DNA of 64,000 nt. Source: Asanoa ferruginea (lineage in GTDB: Bacteria; Actinomycetota; Actinomycetes; Mycobacteriales; Micromonosporaceae). The notes beneath the pieces are model-generated. The model saw nothing but the letters and a program-made list of their open reading frames with translations, was not told the DNA's origin and searched no databases. Location of the stretch: assembly GCF_003387075.1 (NCBI RefSeq), contig NZ_QUMQ01000001.1:5890001-5954000 (forward strand), read 5' to 3'. Made by a program: the position numbers and the translations under genes. Below are positions 42,072 to 50,128 of the stretch, one piece after another (positions within the stretch are counted from its first letter, which is position 1; each line of letters starts with the position of its first letter).

Positions 42072-43402
42072 ATATCAACGATATCCCGTTGGTGCGGGTG
42101 GGCGGGGTTCGCCGCAGTGGCGAGTGCCGCGTCAAGGAGGCTGGCCAGCTTGGCTGCCCGGTGCGGGCTCGCGCGTCCGACCCAGGCGACGCGGCCCGCG
42201 AGGTGCTCCGCGAACGCCGGGTGGCCGCCCCGGTTCTGTGCGGCGAGGCCGGTGCGGGCGGCGTTGTGCAGGATGGCGCGCAGCCGATCGTATTCGTCGC
42301 GAGGCACGGCTGGCCGTTCGTTGACCACGAGGCCGGCGAGCAGTTGCCGGTCGCCGCGTCCGCGTATCCGGGTCTTGGTGGGGTGCACGCGAAACCCCTC
42401 GTCGCGAACGACATCGGCCACGGCGACGAGCAGGTCATCGAGCCGCTGCCCCGAAATGCCGCCGGAGAAGGCGAGGTCGTCGGCGTACCTGCGGTAGCTC
42501 ACGCCGAAGGCGCCGGCCAGTCCGGTGAGGCGGCGGTCCAGCCGGAACGCGCACAGGTTGGCCAGGACCGGCGAGGTGGGTGCGCCCTGCGGTAGGTGGC
42601 CCGCGCGCAGCGCCGCGATTCGCGCGGGTCTTTCGATGAGGTGCGGTGGCGCCATCCGTAGGACGTTGGCCGGCGTGCGGATCGTGCAGATCCCGGTCAG
42701 GGCGTGCGCGACCGGCTCGGGGTAACCGGCGGTGCGCAGCAGACCGTAGACGCGTGCGGCGGTGACCGTGGCGAAGAACGCCAACAGGTCGACGCGTACG
42801 ACGATCGGCTGTCCAGAGTGGGCTGTCGCGAAGGTCGATGCCGAACGGGACGGCACGAACCCATGTGCGGCGTCGTGGACCGGAATGCGGCCGAAGACGT
42901 CGGTGAGCAGGCGTCGCTGCAGGTCGCGCAGTCGGGGTTTGGGCGCCTCGATGAGCCGCGTGCCGGCCCATCGATACCGGTAGTGGTGGAGGCGTGGGTC
43001 GGCCGCCCGCCGGTTCATCGCCCGCCGGTCGGCGTACCAGTCGAGGTGTTCGATGCTCAACCCGAGCTGGGCGGCCAGGTCGCCGAGGTGGTCGAGCACG
43101 GGGGTGTGCCAGCGGTGGGTGATCGTCCGGGTCGCGACCACCTGGCGCGAGCTTATGAGGATCGGGCGACGGACCGCTTCGCGCAGCGGCTCCAGGCCCG
43201 CGACGAACGCCGCCAGCTCACGGGGACGGTCACTCGGCCGACGCGGATAGGCGGTGAGCACGGCGTCGGCGACCGGCACCAGCCAGCGCCGGCGCACCCC
43301 AAGGACCAACCCACCACGATCGGCCAGCGCCGGGCGGCGCCATTCGCCGTCGGCGAGAAAGGCGTCGGCCAGAGCCACCGCGAGGCTGCGGGCGCTGGTC
43401 AC
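42068..43402 (-). CDS. retron-type reverse transcriptase
   Basis: A 444-aa RNA-directed DNA polymerase of the retron class. Landmarks are WYADRRAMNRR, HYRYRW, IEAPKPRLRDLQRRLL, AHGFVPSRS (179-187), the catalytic Asp205 in VVRVDLLAFF, LPQGAPTSPVLANL (270-283), YADD at 306-309, VHPTKTRI and LAGLVVN, then a thumb with RLRAILHN and LAGRVAWVGR. A ~115-residue N-terminal extension is present, as in longer retron RTs. The GTG at 43402 directly follows the a2 arm of a candidate msr-msd RNA. The stop overlaps the EAL gene start. In retrons the enzyme primes on the 2'-OH of a branch G to make msDNA. Confidence 0.9.
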   Translation of the reverse strand: MTSARSLAVALADAFLADGEWRRPALADRGGLVLGVRRRWLVPVADAVLTAYPRRPSDRPRELAAFVAGLEPLREAVRRPILISSRQVVATRTITHRWHTPVLDHLGDLAAQLGLSIEHLDWYADRRAMNRRAADPRLHHYRYRWAGTRLIEAPKPRLRDLQRRLLTDVFGRIPVHDAAHGFVPSRSASTFATAHSGQPIVVRVDLLAFFATVTAARVYGLLRTAGYPEPVAHALTGICTIRTPANVLRMAPPHLIERPARIAALRAGHLPQGAPTSPVLANLCAFRLDRRLTGLAGAFGVSYRRYADDLAFSGGISGQRLDDLLVAVADVVRDEGFRVHPTKTRIRGRGDRQLLAGLVVNERPAVPRDEYDRLRAILHNAARTGLAAQNRGGHPAFAEHLAGRVAWVGRASPHRAAKLASLLDAALATAANPAHPHQRDIVDM

Positions 43403-43575
43403 GGCGGCGTGCCCCGACGATGCCCGGTCGTGCGGGTGCAGAGGTTCGCGAAGCGTGCCCGCGCACCTGCGGTGTGGTGCTCAGGTAGACAACACGCCCC
43501 CGGGGTTGCCCCGGAGAGACCATCGCCCCGCCTCCAGCGGAGACGCGGCACGGTCAGCTCGGGACACGCCGCCAT
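43403..43575 (-). ncRNA. candidate retron msr-msd RNA
   Basis: On the minus strand, a 15-nt arm GGCGGCGTGTCCCGA (a1, 43573-43559) pairs with TCGGGGCACGCCGCC (a2, 43417-43403) through 14 Watson-Crick pairs and one G-U pair. The arms enclose 141 nt and end exactly at the RT start codon. The A ending a1 is followed by GC, giving the AGC context of a retron branch guanosine, predicted at 43558. Inside are an msr-like hairpin CGTCTCC/GGAGGCG, a strong hairpin CTCCGGGG-caa-CCCCGGGG, and an msd-like stem GCGTG..TACCTG/CAGGTG..CACGC. The a1-msr-msd-a2-RT order is the known retron layout. Confidence 0.7.
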
Positions 43576-43584
43576 TTGTGCATC

Positions 43585-46368
43585 CTAGGCGTGGCGGAGG
43601 GCCAACTGGGAAAGCTCGAGGCGGTTGGTCGCGCCGGTCTTGGCGAGCATGTGGGAGACGTGGGCGCTGACCGTCTTCTCGCTGATCACCAGGGTGCGGG
43701 CGATCTCGGCATAGGTGCGGCCGGCGACGATGTGGGTCAGGATTTCGCTCTCCCGGTCGGTCAGTCCCCAGCGGGGAGGCGTGCGGACCGGTTCCGCCGC
43801 TACCTCGGTCAGGGAGATCCGGGCCGTGGTCGCCAGCGCCGCGACCTCCGTCGCCAGTGGAGAGCCGAGGTCGGTCGAGAGTTGGTGGGCGCGCCGCACC
43901 GCGCTGGCGGCCTCGTCGCGGTGGCCGCCACCAGCCAGCAGCGTCTGCCCGACCCGCCAGGCCGCGTACGCCTCCTCCCACGGCAACGACGCGGTGTGGC
44001 AGGCCCGGTGGGCTCGGCGCCAGGCGTCCGCCGCCGCCGGCGTGCGGTGGGCCCGCTCGACCTCGGCGTCGTACAACGCCCGCAGGGCCTCGGCTACCAA
44101 CGGGTAGCGAGCGCCCGGCACTTCCGGCACGGCCGGGACGGTGGGGTAGCGGCGGCGCAGGTCGGCGAGCGCGGCCCGGGCCGGTTCCGGGTCCGCGTCG
44201 CGGATCTGGTCGGCGAGGACCCGGGCGACCGGTGGGAGGACCCGCTCATACATTTCCTGTAGGCGCTCGGACAGGGCGCGGTCGGCGGCCGCGATGGCCG
44301 CTGCGGCGTCGCCGGCGGCGCCGGCAATCTCGACGCGGACCAGGTCGAACGGTTGTGTGCGGAAGCCCGAGCCGTCGGTGAGCTCCTCGGCCCGGGCCAG
44401 GTGCCCGCGTGCCTCGGCGGTCCGTCCCTGCCGCACCGCCAGCAGCGCGGCGACCAGACGGGCGTGCGCGTTGGCGAACGGGCCCGGGTTGGCCGCGAAC
44501 ACCTCGCGCAGGCGCTCCGCGCAGGCCTGTGGATCGCCCCGCAGCAAGAGGCCGAACGCCTCGAGGGCACATTCCATCGCCGCGTAGTTGTGCGGCATCC
44601 CCAGCGCCGTCATCTCGGCCCGGCATTCGGCGTGATAGTCGATCACCGCCTGGTCGTCGATGTCGCCGAGGGTGCCCGCGACCCACGCTCCGGCCGACTT
44701 GTAGGCCCAGAACTCGCCGATGCCCGCCGCGACGGTCTGTGCCTGCCGCCCGCGGTCCGCCGCCGTGGGGTCGTCGGCGATGCAGCGGGCGATCGTGTCG
44801 GCGGTCAGCGCGTAGGCGAGCGCCCGCGCCGAGCCGCTCGCCTCCGCCAGCTCGACCGCCGCACGCGCCCGCGCCGCGCCGTCGGGTAGCGAGCGGAACA
44901 GCTCGGCGTGGGCCAGCGCCGCGGTGGCCAGCGCGCGTTCCGGACTGTCCGGGTGGTCCACCGTCAGCTCCAGCGCCTCGCGGGCCAGGCCGACGTCGGC
45001 GAACGAGCCGCCGGTGGTGTGCAGCAGGCGCATCCGGCGGACCAGCAGGTCGGCGGCGGCCAGCGGGGCCTGGCGCCGGTCGACGAGGCCGATCATCTCC
45101 TCGACCGCGCGCAACTCCCGTGACTGGTCGCCGGCGCGGTCGGCCGCGACGCGCACCCGGTCCAGCAAGTCGAGGCGGGACAGCGCGGCGGCCGGCACGG
45201 CAGGCAACAGGAACAGGGCACGATCCAGCAGGCGTACGGCCTCGGCCGCGCCGCCCTCCCGCTGTGCCGCCTCGGCGCCGCGCAGCGCCCACGCGTAGGC
45301 CTGCCCGACATCGCCGCACCGGTGGTAGTGGTCGGCCACGGCGACCGTGCCGGCGACGTCGGTGACCCGGCCCGACAGGATGGCGGCGAACGCCGTGTGC
45401 GCCGAGTGCCGTTCCTCGGGCAGCAGCGTCGCCTCGAGCACCTCGGCCAGCAGCGGGTGCACGAACCAGTAACGATCGTCGGTCACCTCCAGGACCCGGG
45501 CGTCGACCGCCGCACGCAACGCCGGCAGCACCGGGCCGCCGACCGCCTCGGCGAGCAGGGCAGCCGTGACCGGTCGGCCCGCGACCGCGACGAACACGCT
45601 GACCCGGCGGTCCGCCGGGGCGAGACCGTGCCACGCCCGCGTCACGGCGCCGCGCAGGCCATCGGGCAGGCCGGGCGGCAGCGCACCGGCGTCCGGGTCG
45701 AGACCGCGGGCCAGCAGGGCGGTCAGATAAGGGTTGCCGCGGGTACGCGCGAACACCTCGTCGACCACCGATTCGCGCGGCGGCCGCCCGAAGAGGGCGG
45801 TGAGCTGATCGGCGGTCCCGGCCCGGTCCAGCCGAGCCACGGGGAGTTCCCCGAACTCGGGGAACCGGCGGACGTCGGCCAGCCACCGATGTAGGGGATG
45901 CCCGTCGGCGAGGTCGTCGGTCCGCAGCGTGGCCAGCACGGCGAGCCGGCGGCGCGGCGCCATCGCGAGCACGAATGTGAGCACTTCGAGCGTGCTGCCG
46001 TCGGCCCAGTGCAGGTCGTCGACGACCAGCAGCAGGGGCCGTTCCCGGCAGGCGTCGTCGAGCCACCGGTCGAAGGTCAACGGCTGGAAATCGGGCGGGC
46101 CGCCGGCGGGCCAGTCCCGCAGCGCCGACAGCAATGGCAGGAACGGCGTGGCGAGCGAGGTCAGCGGCAGGCACGGCGCCCACAGCACGCCGAACTCGCC
46201 CGCCACCCGACTACGGAGGTCACGGGCGAGCGCGGTCTTACCGACGCCAGCCTCGCCGGCGACCAGCAGGAAACCCGGGCGCCCGGCGGCAGCCCGCGCG
46301 GTCAGGTCGAGCAGCGCGTGCGATTCCGCGGCCCGGCCGACCAGGAGGTCGCCGCCGGCGGCAGCCAT
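43585..46368 (-). CDS. large LuxR-family ATP-binding regulator (LAL/MalT-like)
   Basis: A 927-aa regulator. The N-terminal AAA/NACHT-like ATPase has Walker A AGEAGVGKTAL (about 37-47) and Walker B LLLVVDDLHWAD (about 112-123). A long helical TPR-like middle probably senses a ligand. The C-terminal LuxR helix-turn-helix is WGLTDRESEILTHIVAGRTYAEIA plus ISEKTVSAHVSHMLAKTGATNR. LAL proteins typically activate carbohydrate or antibiotic genes. It is upstream of the retron operon on the same strand, and its stop is only about 10 bp before the retron RNA, so read-through into the retron is possible. It is divergent from the small secreted protein at 46514. Confidence 0.9.
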   Translation of the reverse strand: MAAAGGDLLVGRAAESHALLDLTARAAAGRPGFLLVAGEAGVGKTALARDLRSRVAGEFGVLWAPCLPLTSLATPFLPLLSALRDWPAGGPPDFQPLTFDRWLDDACRERPLLLVVDDLHWADGSTLEVLTFVLAMAPRRRLAVLATLRTDDLADGHPLHRWLADVRRFPEFGELPVARLDRAGTADQLTALFGRPPRESVVDEVFARTRGNPYLTALLARGLDPDAGALPPGLPDGLRGAVTRAWHGLAPADRRVSVFVAVAGRPVTAALLAEAVGGPVLPALRAAVDARVLEVTDDRYWFVHPLLAEVLEATLLPEERHSAHTAFAAILSGRVTDVAGTVAVADHYHRCGDVGQAYAWALRGAEAAQREGGAAEAVRLLDRALFLLPAVPAAALSRLDLLDRVRVAADRAGDQSRELRAVEEMIGLVDRRQAPLAAADLLVRRMRLLHTTGGSFADVGLAREALELTVDHPDSPERALATAALAHAELFRSLPDGAARARAAVELAEASGSARALAYALTADTIARCIADDPTAADRGRQAQTVAAGIGEFWAYKSAGAWVAGTLGDIDDQAVIDYHAECRAEMTALGMPHNYAAMECALEAFGLLLRGDPQACAERLREVFAANPGPFANAHARLVAALLAVRQGRTAEARGHLARAEELTDGSGFRTQPFDLVRVEIAGAAGDAAAAIAAADRALSERLQEMYERVLPPVARVLADQIRDADPEPARAALADLRRRYPTVPAVPEVPGARYPLVAEALRALYDAEVERAHRTPAAADAWRRAHRACHTASLPWEEAYAAWRVGQTLLAGGGHRDEAASAVRRAHQLSTDLGSPLATEVAALATTARISLTEVAAEPVRTPPRWGLTDRESEILTHIVAGRTYAEIARTLVISEKTVSAHVSHMLAKTGATNRLELSQLALRHA

Positions 46369-46513
46369 GTGCCGAGTCTGGCACCGGCGGCCCGCGCGGT
46401 CATCACTCGTAGGGATAAGGGGTACGTCGCCCGATCTCAGGGGTCAGGCCCAATGTGGCCGGTCGCCCGCCGGCGAAGCCTGGAGGCACAAGCCGACAAC
46501 CAGGAGGTTCGCC

Positions 46514-46720
46514 ATGAACGCATGTTGGATCCTGACCGCCGCGATGGTGGCCGCCGGCATTTCCGGCCCGGCGCCCGAAGACCGGATGCTCCCGGTGCCC
46601 ACCTGCGCCGCGAGCGTGGACGAGCACGCCGACTGGCACCGGGCTCAGGGCTTCACCGCCCAGGCCGCGAAGAGCTTCGCCCTGATCATCAAGGAGGACT
46701 GCCGTCAGTCGGCCGGGTGA
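46514..46720 (+). CDS. small exported protein
   Basis: A 68-aa protein with an excellent ribosome site (AGGAGG, 6 nt spacing). Residues 1-20 (MNACWILTAAMVAAGISGPA) form a signal peptide without the usual basic residues, and the mature ~45 residues contain two cysteines (PTCAAS and EDCRQ) that could form one disulfide. No family is recognised. It is divergent from the LAL regulator, which may control it, and ends 8 bp before the convergent haloperoxidase-like gene. Confidence 0.6.
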   Translation: MNACWILTAAMVAAGISGPAPEDRMLPVPTCAASVDEHADWHRAQGFTAQAAKSFALIIKEDCRQSAG

Positions 46721-46728
46721 GGCCTTCC

Positions 46729-48009
46729 TCAAAGACGTTCTTGGCGCGGGTGGCGGGCGTGTGCGGCGACCGCGCCTGCGACCCGCCGGCCCAGCCGGGC
46801 GCCGTCGATCAGGGATTTGCGGAAATGCAGGCCGGCCCAGATGCGGGCGCCGGTGACGTCGGCGGCGGCGTCGGGGAGCGTGCGGTAGGTGCGGGTGGTT
46901 CCGGTGATCGTGCTGGTCATCGTGAGCGGGATCCGGCTGGTGTGGAAGTAGCCGGCCAGCGCGGTCGTGATGGCGTTGCTCCAGGTCGCGTGGGCGGAGA
47001 CGTATTCGGGGTGGTTGACCGTCAGCAGCGACCGCCACGTCGGGTCCGCGGTGGTGGCCGGGTTGCCGTCGCTGTCGGCGCGGGCGATGGCGTGCACCGG
47101 CCGCCAGAAGAGGTAGTGGTATTTGGCGTTGAAGCAGGCGATCAGCGCGTCGGCTGCGGTGACCTGGGCCAGGCCGAGCATCCTGGCCGCTGCCGCCGTG
47201 TCCAGCCGTCGCTCGGCGCCGAGGCCGCGCAGCGTACGACTCCACTGGGTGAAGGTGTTCTCCGCCCAGAATCTGGCGGTGTCGGTCTGCGCCGGACTGC
47301 GCACGGTGGAGTCGACCCGGCCGTAGGCGGCGACCTCCACGAGATCGGCGGCATACGCGGCGCTGGTCAACTGGTAGGGCCCGAGCGGGCGGAACTGGTC
47401 AGCCGCGGCGATGACGAGTGGCGTGACCCGGCCGAGTTTGACATCGACCGGGGTCGCCGGCGTGCCGTCGGGGTTGGTGAGGACCGGTTCGAAGACCCCG
47501 GGGCCGGGCGCGGGTTGGGTCCACGGCACGGTCGCGTCGAATCCGTCGTCGGCGCGGAGTGCGAGGACCGCCTCGGCGACCTGTCGGCCTCTGTCCAGGC
47601 CGCGGCCTACCGCCGGACTGTTGTCGAGCAGGGCCCGATAGGCGGCGTAGCTGTCGGCCAGCGAATCAGCCTGCGCCGGCACCCGGGCGGACAGGACCAG
47701 GTAGGCGGCCGTCGCCACCGCGGCGTCCGCGTCGGCCCTCCCGCGTGCGCAGGGGGCGACGAGCAGCGCCGGATAACGCCCGGATGCCGCCGCGCCGGCA
47801 TCGTGGATCGCACCGTGCACGATGCCGCCGAGCACGCCGGCGCTGCCCGGGGGCCGGCCGGGAGCGATCGCCGCCTCGGCGATCCCGCTCCAGTGCAGCG
47901 CGGCGTTCGGCGGCCTGGCCGTGCGACTGTGCCCGGCAGCCGGTGCGGGACGGGTGGCGACGAGGGCGGCAGCGCCGCCGACCGCGACCAGAAGCTCTCT
48001 ACGATTCAT
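46729..48009 (-). CDS. Tat-exported vanadium-dependent haloperoxidase-like PAP2 protein
   Basis: A 426-aa protein. The start ATG at 48009 gives a short Tat-type leader (NRRELLVAVGGAAALVA). The C-terminal half has the vanadate/phosphate-binding set shared by vanadium haloperoxidases and PAP2 phosphatases: Lys-Arg in NAKYHYLFWRPVHAI, HPEYVSAHATWSNA (the PSGH motif altered to VSAH) and GLHFRKSLIDG with Arg. Either halide oxidation or phosphatase activity is possible; most actinobacterial members of this secreted branch are uncharacterised. It is divergent from an HxlR-type regulator 90 bp away, which may control it. Confidence 0.82.
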   Translation of the reverse strand: MNRRELLVAVGGAAALVATRPAPAAGHSRTARPPNAALHWSGIAEAAIAPGRPPGSAGVLGGIVHGAIHDAGAAASGRYPALLVAPCARGRADADAAVATAAYLVLSARVPAQADSLADSYAAYRALLDNSPAVGRGLDRGRQVAEAVLALRADDGFDATVPWTQPAPGPGVFEPVLTNPDGTPATPVDVKLGRVTPLVIAAADQFRPLGPYQLTSAAYAADLVEVAAYGRVDSTVRSPAQTDTARFWAENTFTQWSRTLRGLGAERRLDTAAAARMLGLAQVTAADALIACFNAKYHYLFWRPVHAIARADSDGNPATTADPTWRSLLTVNHPEYVSAHATWSNAITTALAGYFHTSRIPLTMTSTITGTTRTYRTLPDAAADVTGARIWAGLHFRKSLIDGARLGRRVAGAVAAHARHPRQERL

Positions 48010-48098
48010 GAGGGGGAGTGTTCGGCCGTTCGACAGATCGCGGGAAGTACGGATTTCGTACTGCCCGGCCGGCCACGTGCGGGCGCACACTGCCAGGC

Positions 48099-48785
48099 AT
48101 GAAGACGTACGGCCAGTACTGCCCGGTGGCCAAGGCCGCCGAGGTCCTCGGCGACCGGTGGACCCTGCTGCTGGTCCGCGATCTGCTCTTCGGCCCGCTC
48201 GGTTTCAACGAGCTCGCCCGCGGCCTGCCCGGCATCTCGCGCAGCGTGCTCAGCAGCCGGCTGCGCCACCTGGAGCGGCTCGGTCTGATCGAGTTGGCCG
48301 GCGCCGGAGCCGGCTACCAGCTGACCGGGCCCGGTCGGCAGCTCAGCGGTGTGGTCAGGGCTCTTGGCGAGTGGGCGGTGCACTGGGTCATGGAAGATCC
48401 GGCCCAGGCGGAGCTCGACCCGGATCTGCTGATCCTGTGGATCAGCCGGCATGTCGCCGCCGACGCGTTGCCGGCGCACAAGACCGTGGTCGCGTTCCGG
48501 CTGTCAGGGCCGAAACCCGGACGCCTGTGGATGGTCCTCGAACGGACCGGGGTGTCGATCTGCCACACCGACCCGGGCCTGGACCCGGCGAGCTACGTGC
48601 ATCTCGACGGCTACGTGGCGGCCCTCTACGGCGTCTACTCAGGACGGTGCGAGCTCAACGCGCAGATCGCCGCGGGCCGGCTCGCCCTGGCCGGGGATCC
48701 GGCGCTCGTCCGCGCCTTCCCGAGCTGGTTCACGTGGAGCAGTTTTGCCACCACCGTGCGGGCGGCCGCCCGCTCAGCCGCCTAA
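48099..48785 (+). CDS. HxlR-type transcriptional regulator with C-terminal SCP2-like domain
   Basis: A 228-aa protein. The N-terminal ~100 residues are a HxlR winged helix: YCPVAKAAEVLGDRWTLLLV, GPLGFNELARGLPGISRSVL, SSRLRHLERLGLI; the Cys near residue 8 is the family redox/ligand position. The C-terminal half (LILWISRHVAADALPAHKTV to the end) resembles SCP2/sterol-carrier-like ligand domains fused to such regulators. The ATG at 48099 is preferred over an upstream extension without family features. It is divergent from the haloperoxidase-like gene, a plausible target. Confidence 0.85.
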   Translation: MKTYGQYCPVAKAAEVLGDRWTLLLVRDLLFGPLGFNELARGLPGISRSVLSSRLRHLERLGLIELAGAGAGYQLTGPGRQLSGVVRALGEWAVHWVMEDPAQAELDPDLLILWISRHVAADALPAHKTVVAFRLSGPKPGRLWMVLERTGVSICHTDPGLDPASYVHLDGYVAALYGVYSGRCELNAQIAAGRLALAGDPALVRAFPSWFTWSSFATTVRAAARSAA

Positions 48786-48787
48786 GG

Positions 48788-49234
48788 TCAGCCGCACACC
48801 TTCCACTTGCCGTCTTCCTTGGCAAGCGGCAGGTCGAGCGCCTCCTGCGCGCCGGTGGTGCCGGTGAGCTCCACCTGCACATCGGCTTTCCACGACAGGT
48901 TCCACAAGGTGACCTTGGTGTTGACCACCTGGCTGTCGCTGACGCCACTGCTGTGCACGTGGCTCGCGAAGCTGTCGTGGTGGGCCTTGGCGACGCTGGC
49001 CGAGCAGAGGTATTGCTGCGCTTTGGCGTCGTCGTTGGCGATCACGGCGTCCACGTAGGACGCGGCCGCCGACTTGGCCGGGCCGGTCTGCACCGCGATC
49101 AGCCCAACCAGGGTGACGCCCCCGCCGCAGCACAGGACCACCACGCCCGCCACGCTCAGGCCGATGATCAGTCCCCAACGCCTCCGCTTGGGCGGTGGGC
49201 CGAACGGTGGTCCATAGACCGGAGCCGCTGACAT
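48788..49234 (-). CDS. membrane-anchored DUF4878-like protein
   Basis: A 148-aa protein: a Pro-rich cytosolic N-terminus (PVYGPPFGPPPKRRR), one membrane helix (LIIGLSVAGVVVLCCGGGVTLVGL) and an extracytoplasmic domain of about 95 residues (AASYVDAVIANDDAKAQQYL and a final KEDGKWKVCG) resembling NTF2-like/DUF4878 lipoprotein domains. The ATG is at 49234. Two cysteines (LCSAS and KVCG) may be disulfide-linked. Function unknown; it is convergent with the HxlR gene and divergent from the ABC exporter. Confidence 0.72.
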   Translation of the reverse strand: MSAAPVYGPPFGPPPKRRRWGLIIGLSVAGVVVLCCGGGVTLVGLIAVQTGPAKSAAASYVDAVIANDDAKAQQYLCSASVAKAHHDSFASHVHSSGVSDSQVVNTKVTLWNLSWKADVQVELTGTTGAQEALDLPLAKEDGKWKVCG

Positions 49235-49300
49235 GCGGCGAGCGTACGTCCGGCGATCGATCCGCAGGCTCCTTCTTGACGGAATCCATACGCGGAGGGC

Positions 49301-49332
49301 TTGACCTTGACGTAGCGTCAACCCCCCAAACT
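49301..49332 (+). promoter_or_regulatory. MerR-type promoter/operator of ABC exporter
   Basis: TTGACC (49301-49306, -35) is followed by the perfect dyad TTGACG-tag-CGTCAA (49307-49321) and a weak -10 (CAAACT, 49327-49332), so the spacer is about 20 bp. An over-long spacer filled by a dyad is the classical MerR-activated arrangement, and a MerR gene is in the same operon. Confidence 0.7.
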
Positions 49333-49339
49333 GGCTGCC

Positions 49340-50119
49340 ATGAGTATCCCTGCGGCCCAGGGACCTGCGATCCACGTGCAGGGCCTGGAGAAGTCCTACA
49401 AGGAGCTGCACGTGTTGCGCGGCGTCGACTTCGACGTGGCGCGCGGCAGCATTTTCGCGCTGCTCGGCTCCAACGGGGCGGGCAAGACCACGGTGGTGCG
49501 GATCCTGGCCACCCTGCTCAAGGCCGACGCCGGCACGGCCGGGGTCAACGGCTTCGACGTCGCGTCGCAGGCGGCCGACGTACGCGAGTCGATCAGTCTC
49601 ACCGGGCAGTTCGCGGCGGTCGACGAGATCCTCACCGGGCGGGAGAACCTCGTGCTGATCGCCCGGCTGAGGCACCTCAAGGAACCCGGCGCGATCGCCG
49701 ACGAGCTGCTGCGGCGGTTCTCGCTGACCGAGGCGGGGAGCCGGCGGGTGGCGACCTACTCCGGTGGCATGCGCCGCCGGCTGGACATCTCGATGAGCCT
49801 GATCGGGAACCCGCCGGTCATCTTCCTCGACGAGCCGACGACCGGGCTCGACCCCGAGGCGCGGATCGAGGTCTGGCAGGCCATCCGGGAACTCGCCGCG
49901 GGCGGCACGACCGTGCTGCTCACCACGCAGTATCTCGACGAAGCCGAGCAGCTCGCGGACCGGATCGCGATCCTGCACGAGGGTCGGATCATCGTCAACG
50001 GCACCCTGGCCGAGCTCAAGGCGCTGCTGCCGCCGGCGAAGGTCGAATACATCGAGAAGCAGCCCACCCTGGAAGACGTCTTCTTCGCGGTCGTCGGCGA
50101 CACCACCAAGACCAAGTAG
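49340..50119 (+). CDS. DrrA-type ABC exporter ATP-binding protein
   Basis: A 259-aa ATPase of the daunorubicin-resistance (DrrA) class. Walker A is GSNGAGKTTVV, signature YSGGMRRRLD, Walker B VIFLDEPTTGLD, and the H-loop His is replaced in LLTTQYLDEAEQL, as usual for this class. The C-terminal tail (PTLEDVFFAVVGDT) is also characteristic of DrrA. It powers the ABC-2 permease encoded 9 bp downstream, probably for drug or lipid-like export. Expression should be controlled by the MerR protein at the end of the operon through the dyad just upstream. Confidence 0.92.
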   Translation: MSIPAAQGPAIHVQGLEKSYKELHVLRGVDFDVARGSIFALLGSNGAGKTTVVRILATLLKADAGTAGVNGFDVASQAADVRESISLTGQFAAVDEILTGRENLVLIARLRHLKEPGAIADELLRRFSLTEAGSRRVATYSGGMRRRLDISMSLIGNPPVIFLDEPTTGLDPEARIEVWQAIRELAAGGTTVLLTTQYLDEAEQLADRIAILHEGRIIVNGTLAELKALLPPAKVEYIEKQPTLEDVFFAVVGDTTKTK

Positions 50120-50128
50120 GGAACGACA

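Noticed and set aside
42068-43402. Diversity-generating retroelement
   Set aside because: The RT has the retron-type QGAPTSP and YADD with retron thumb motifs, and no template/variable repeat pair or mutable target gene was seen nearby.
42068-43402. Group II intron
   Set aside because: No maturase or HNH domain follows the RT, and the flanking a1/a2 arms fit a retron rather than intron ends.
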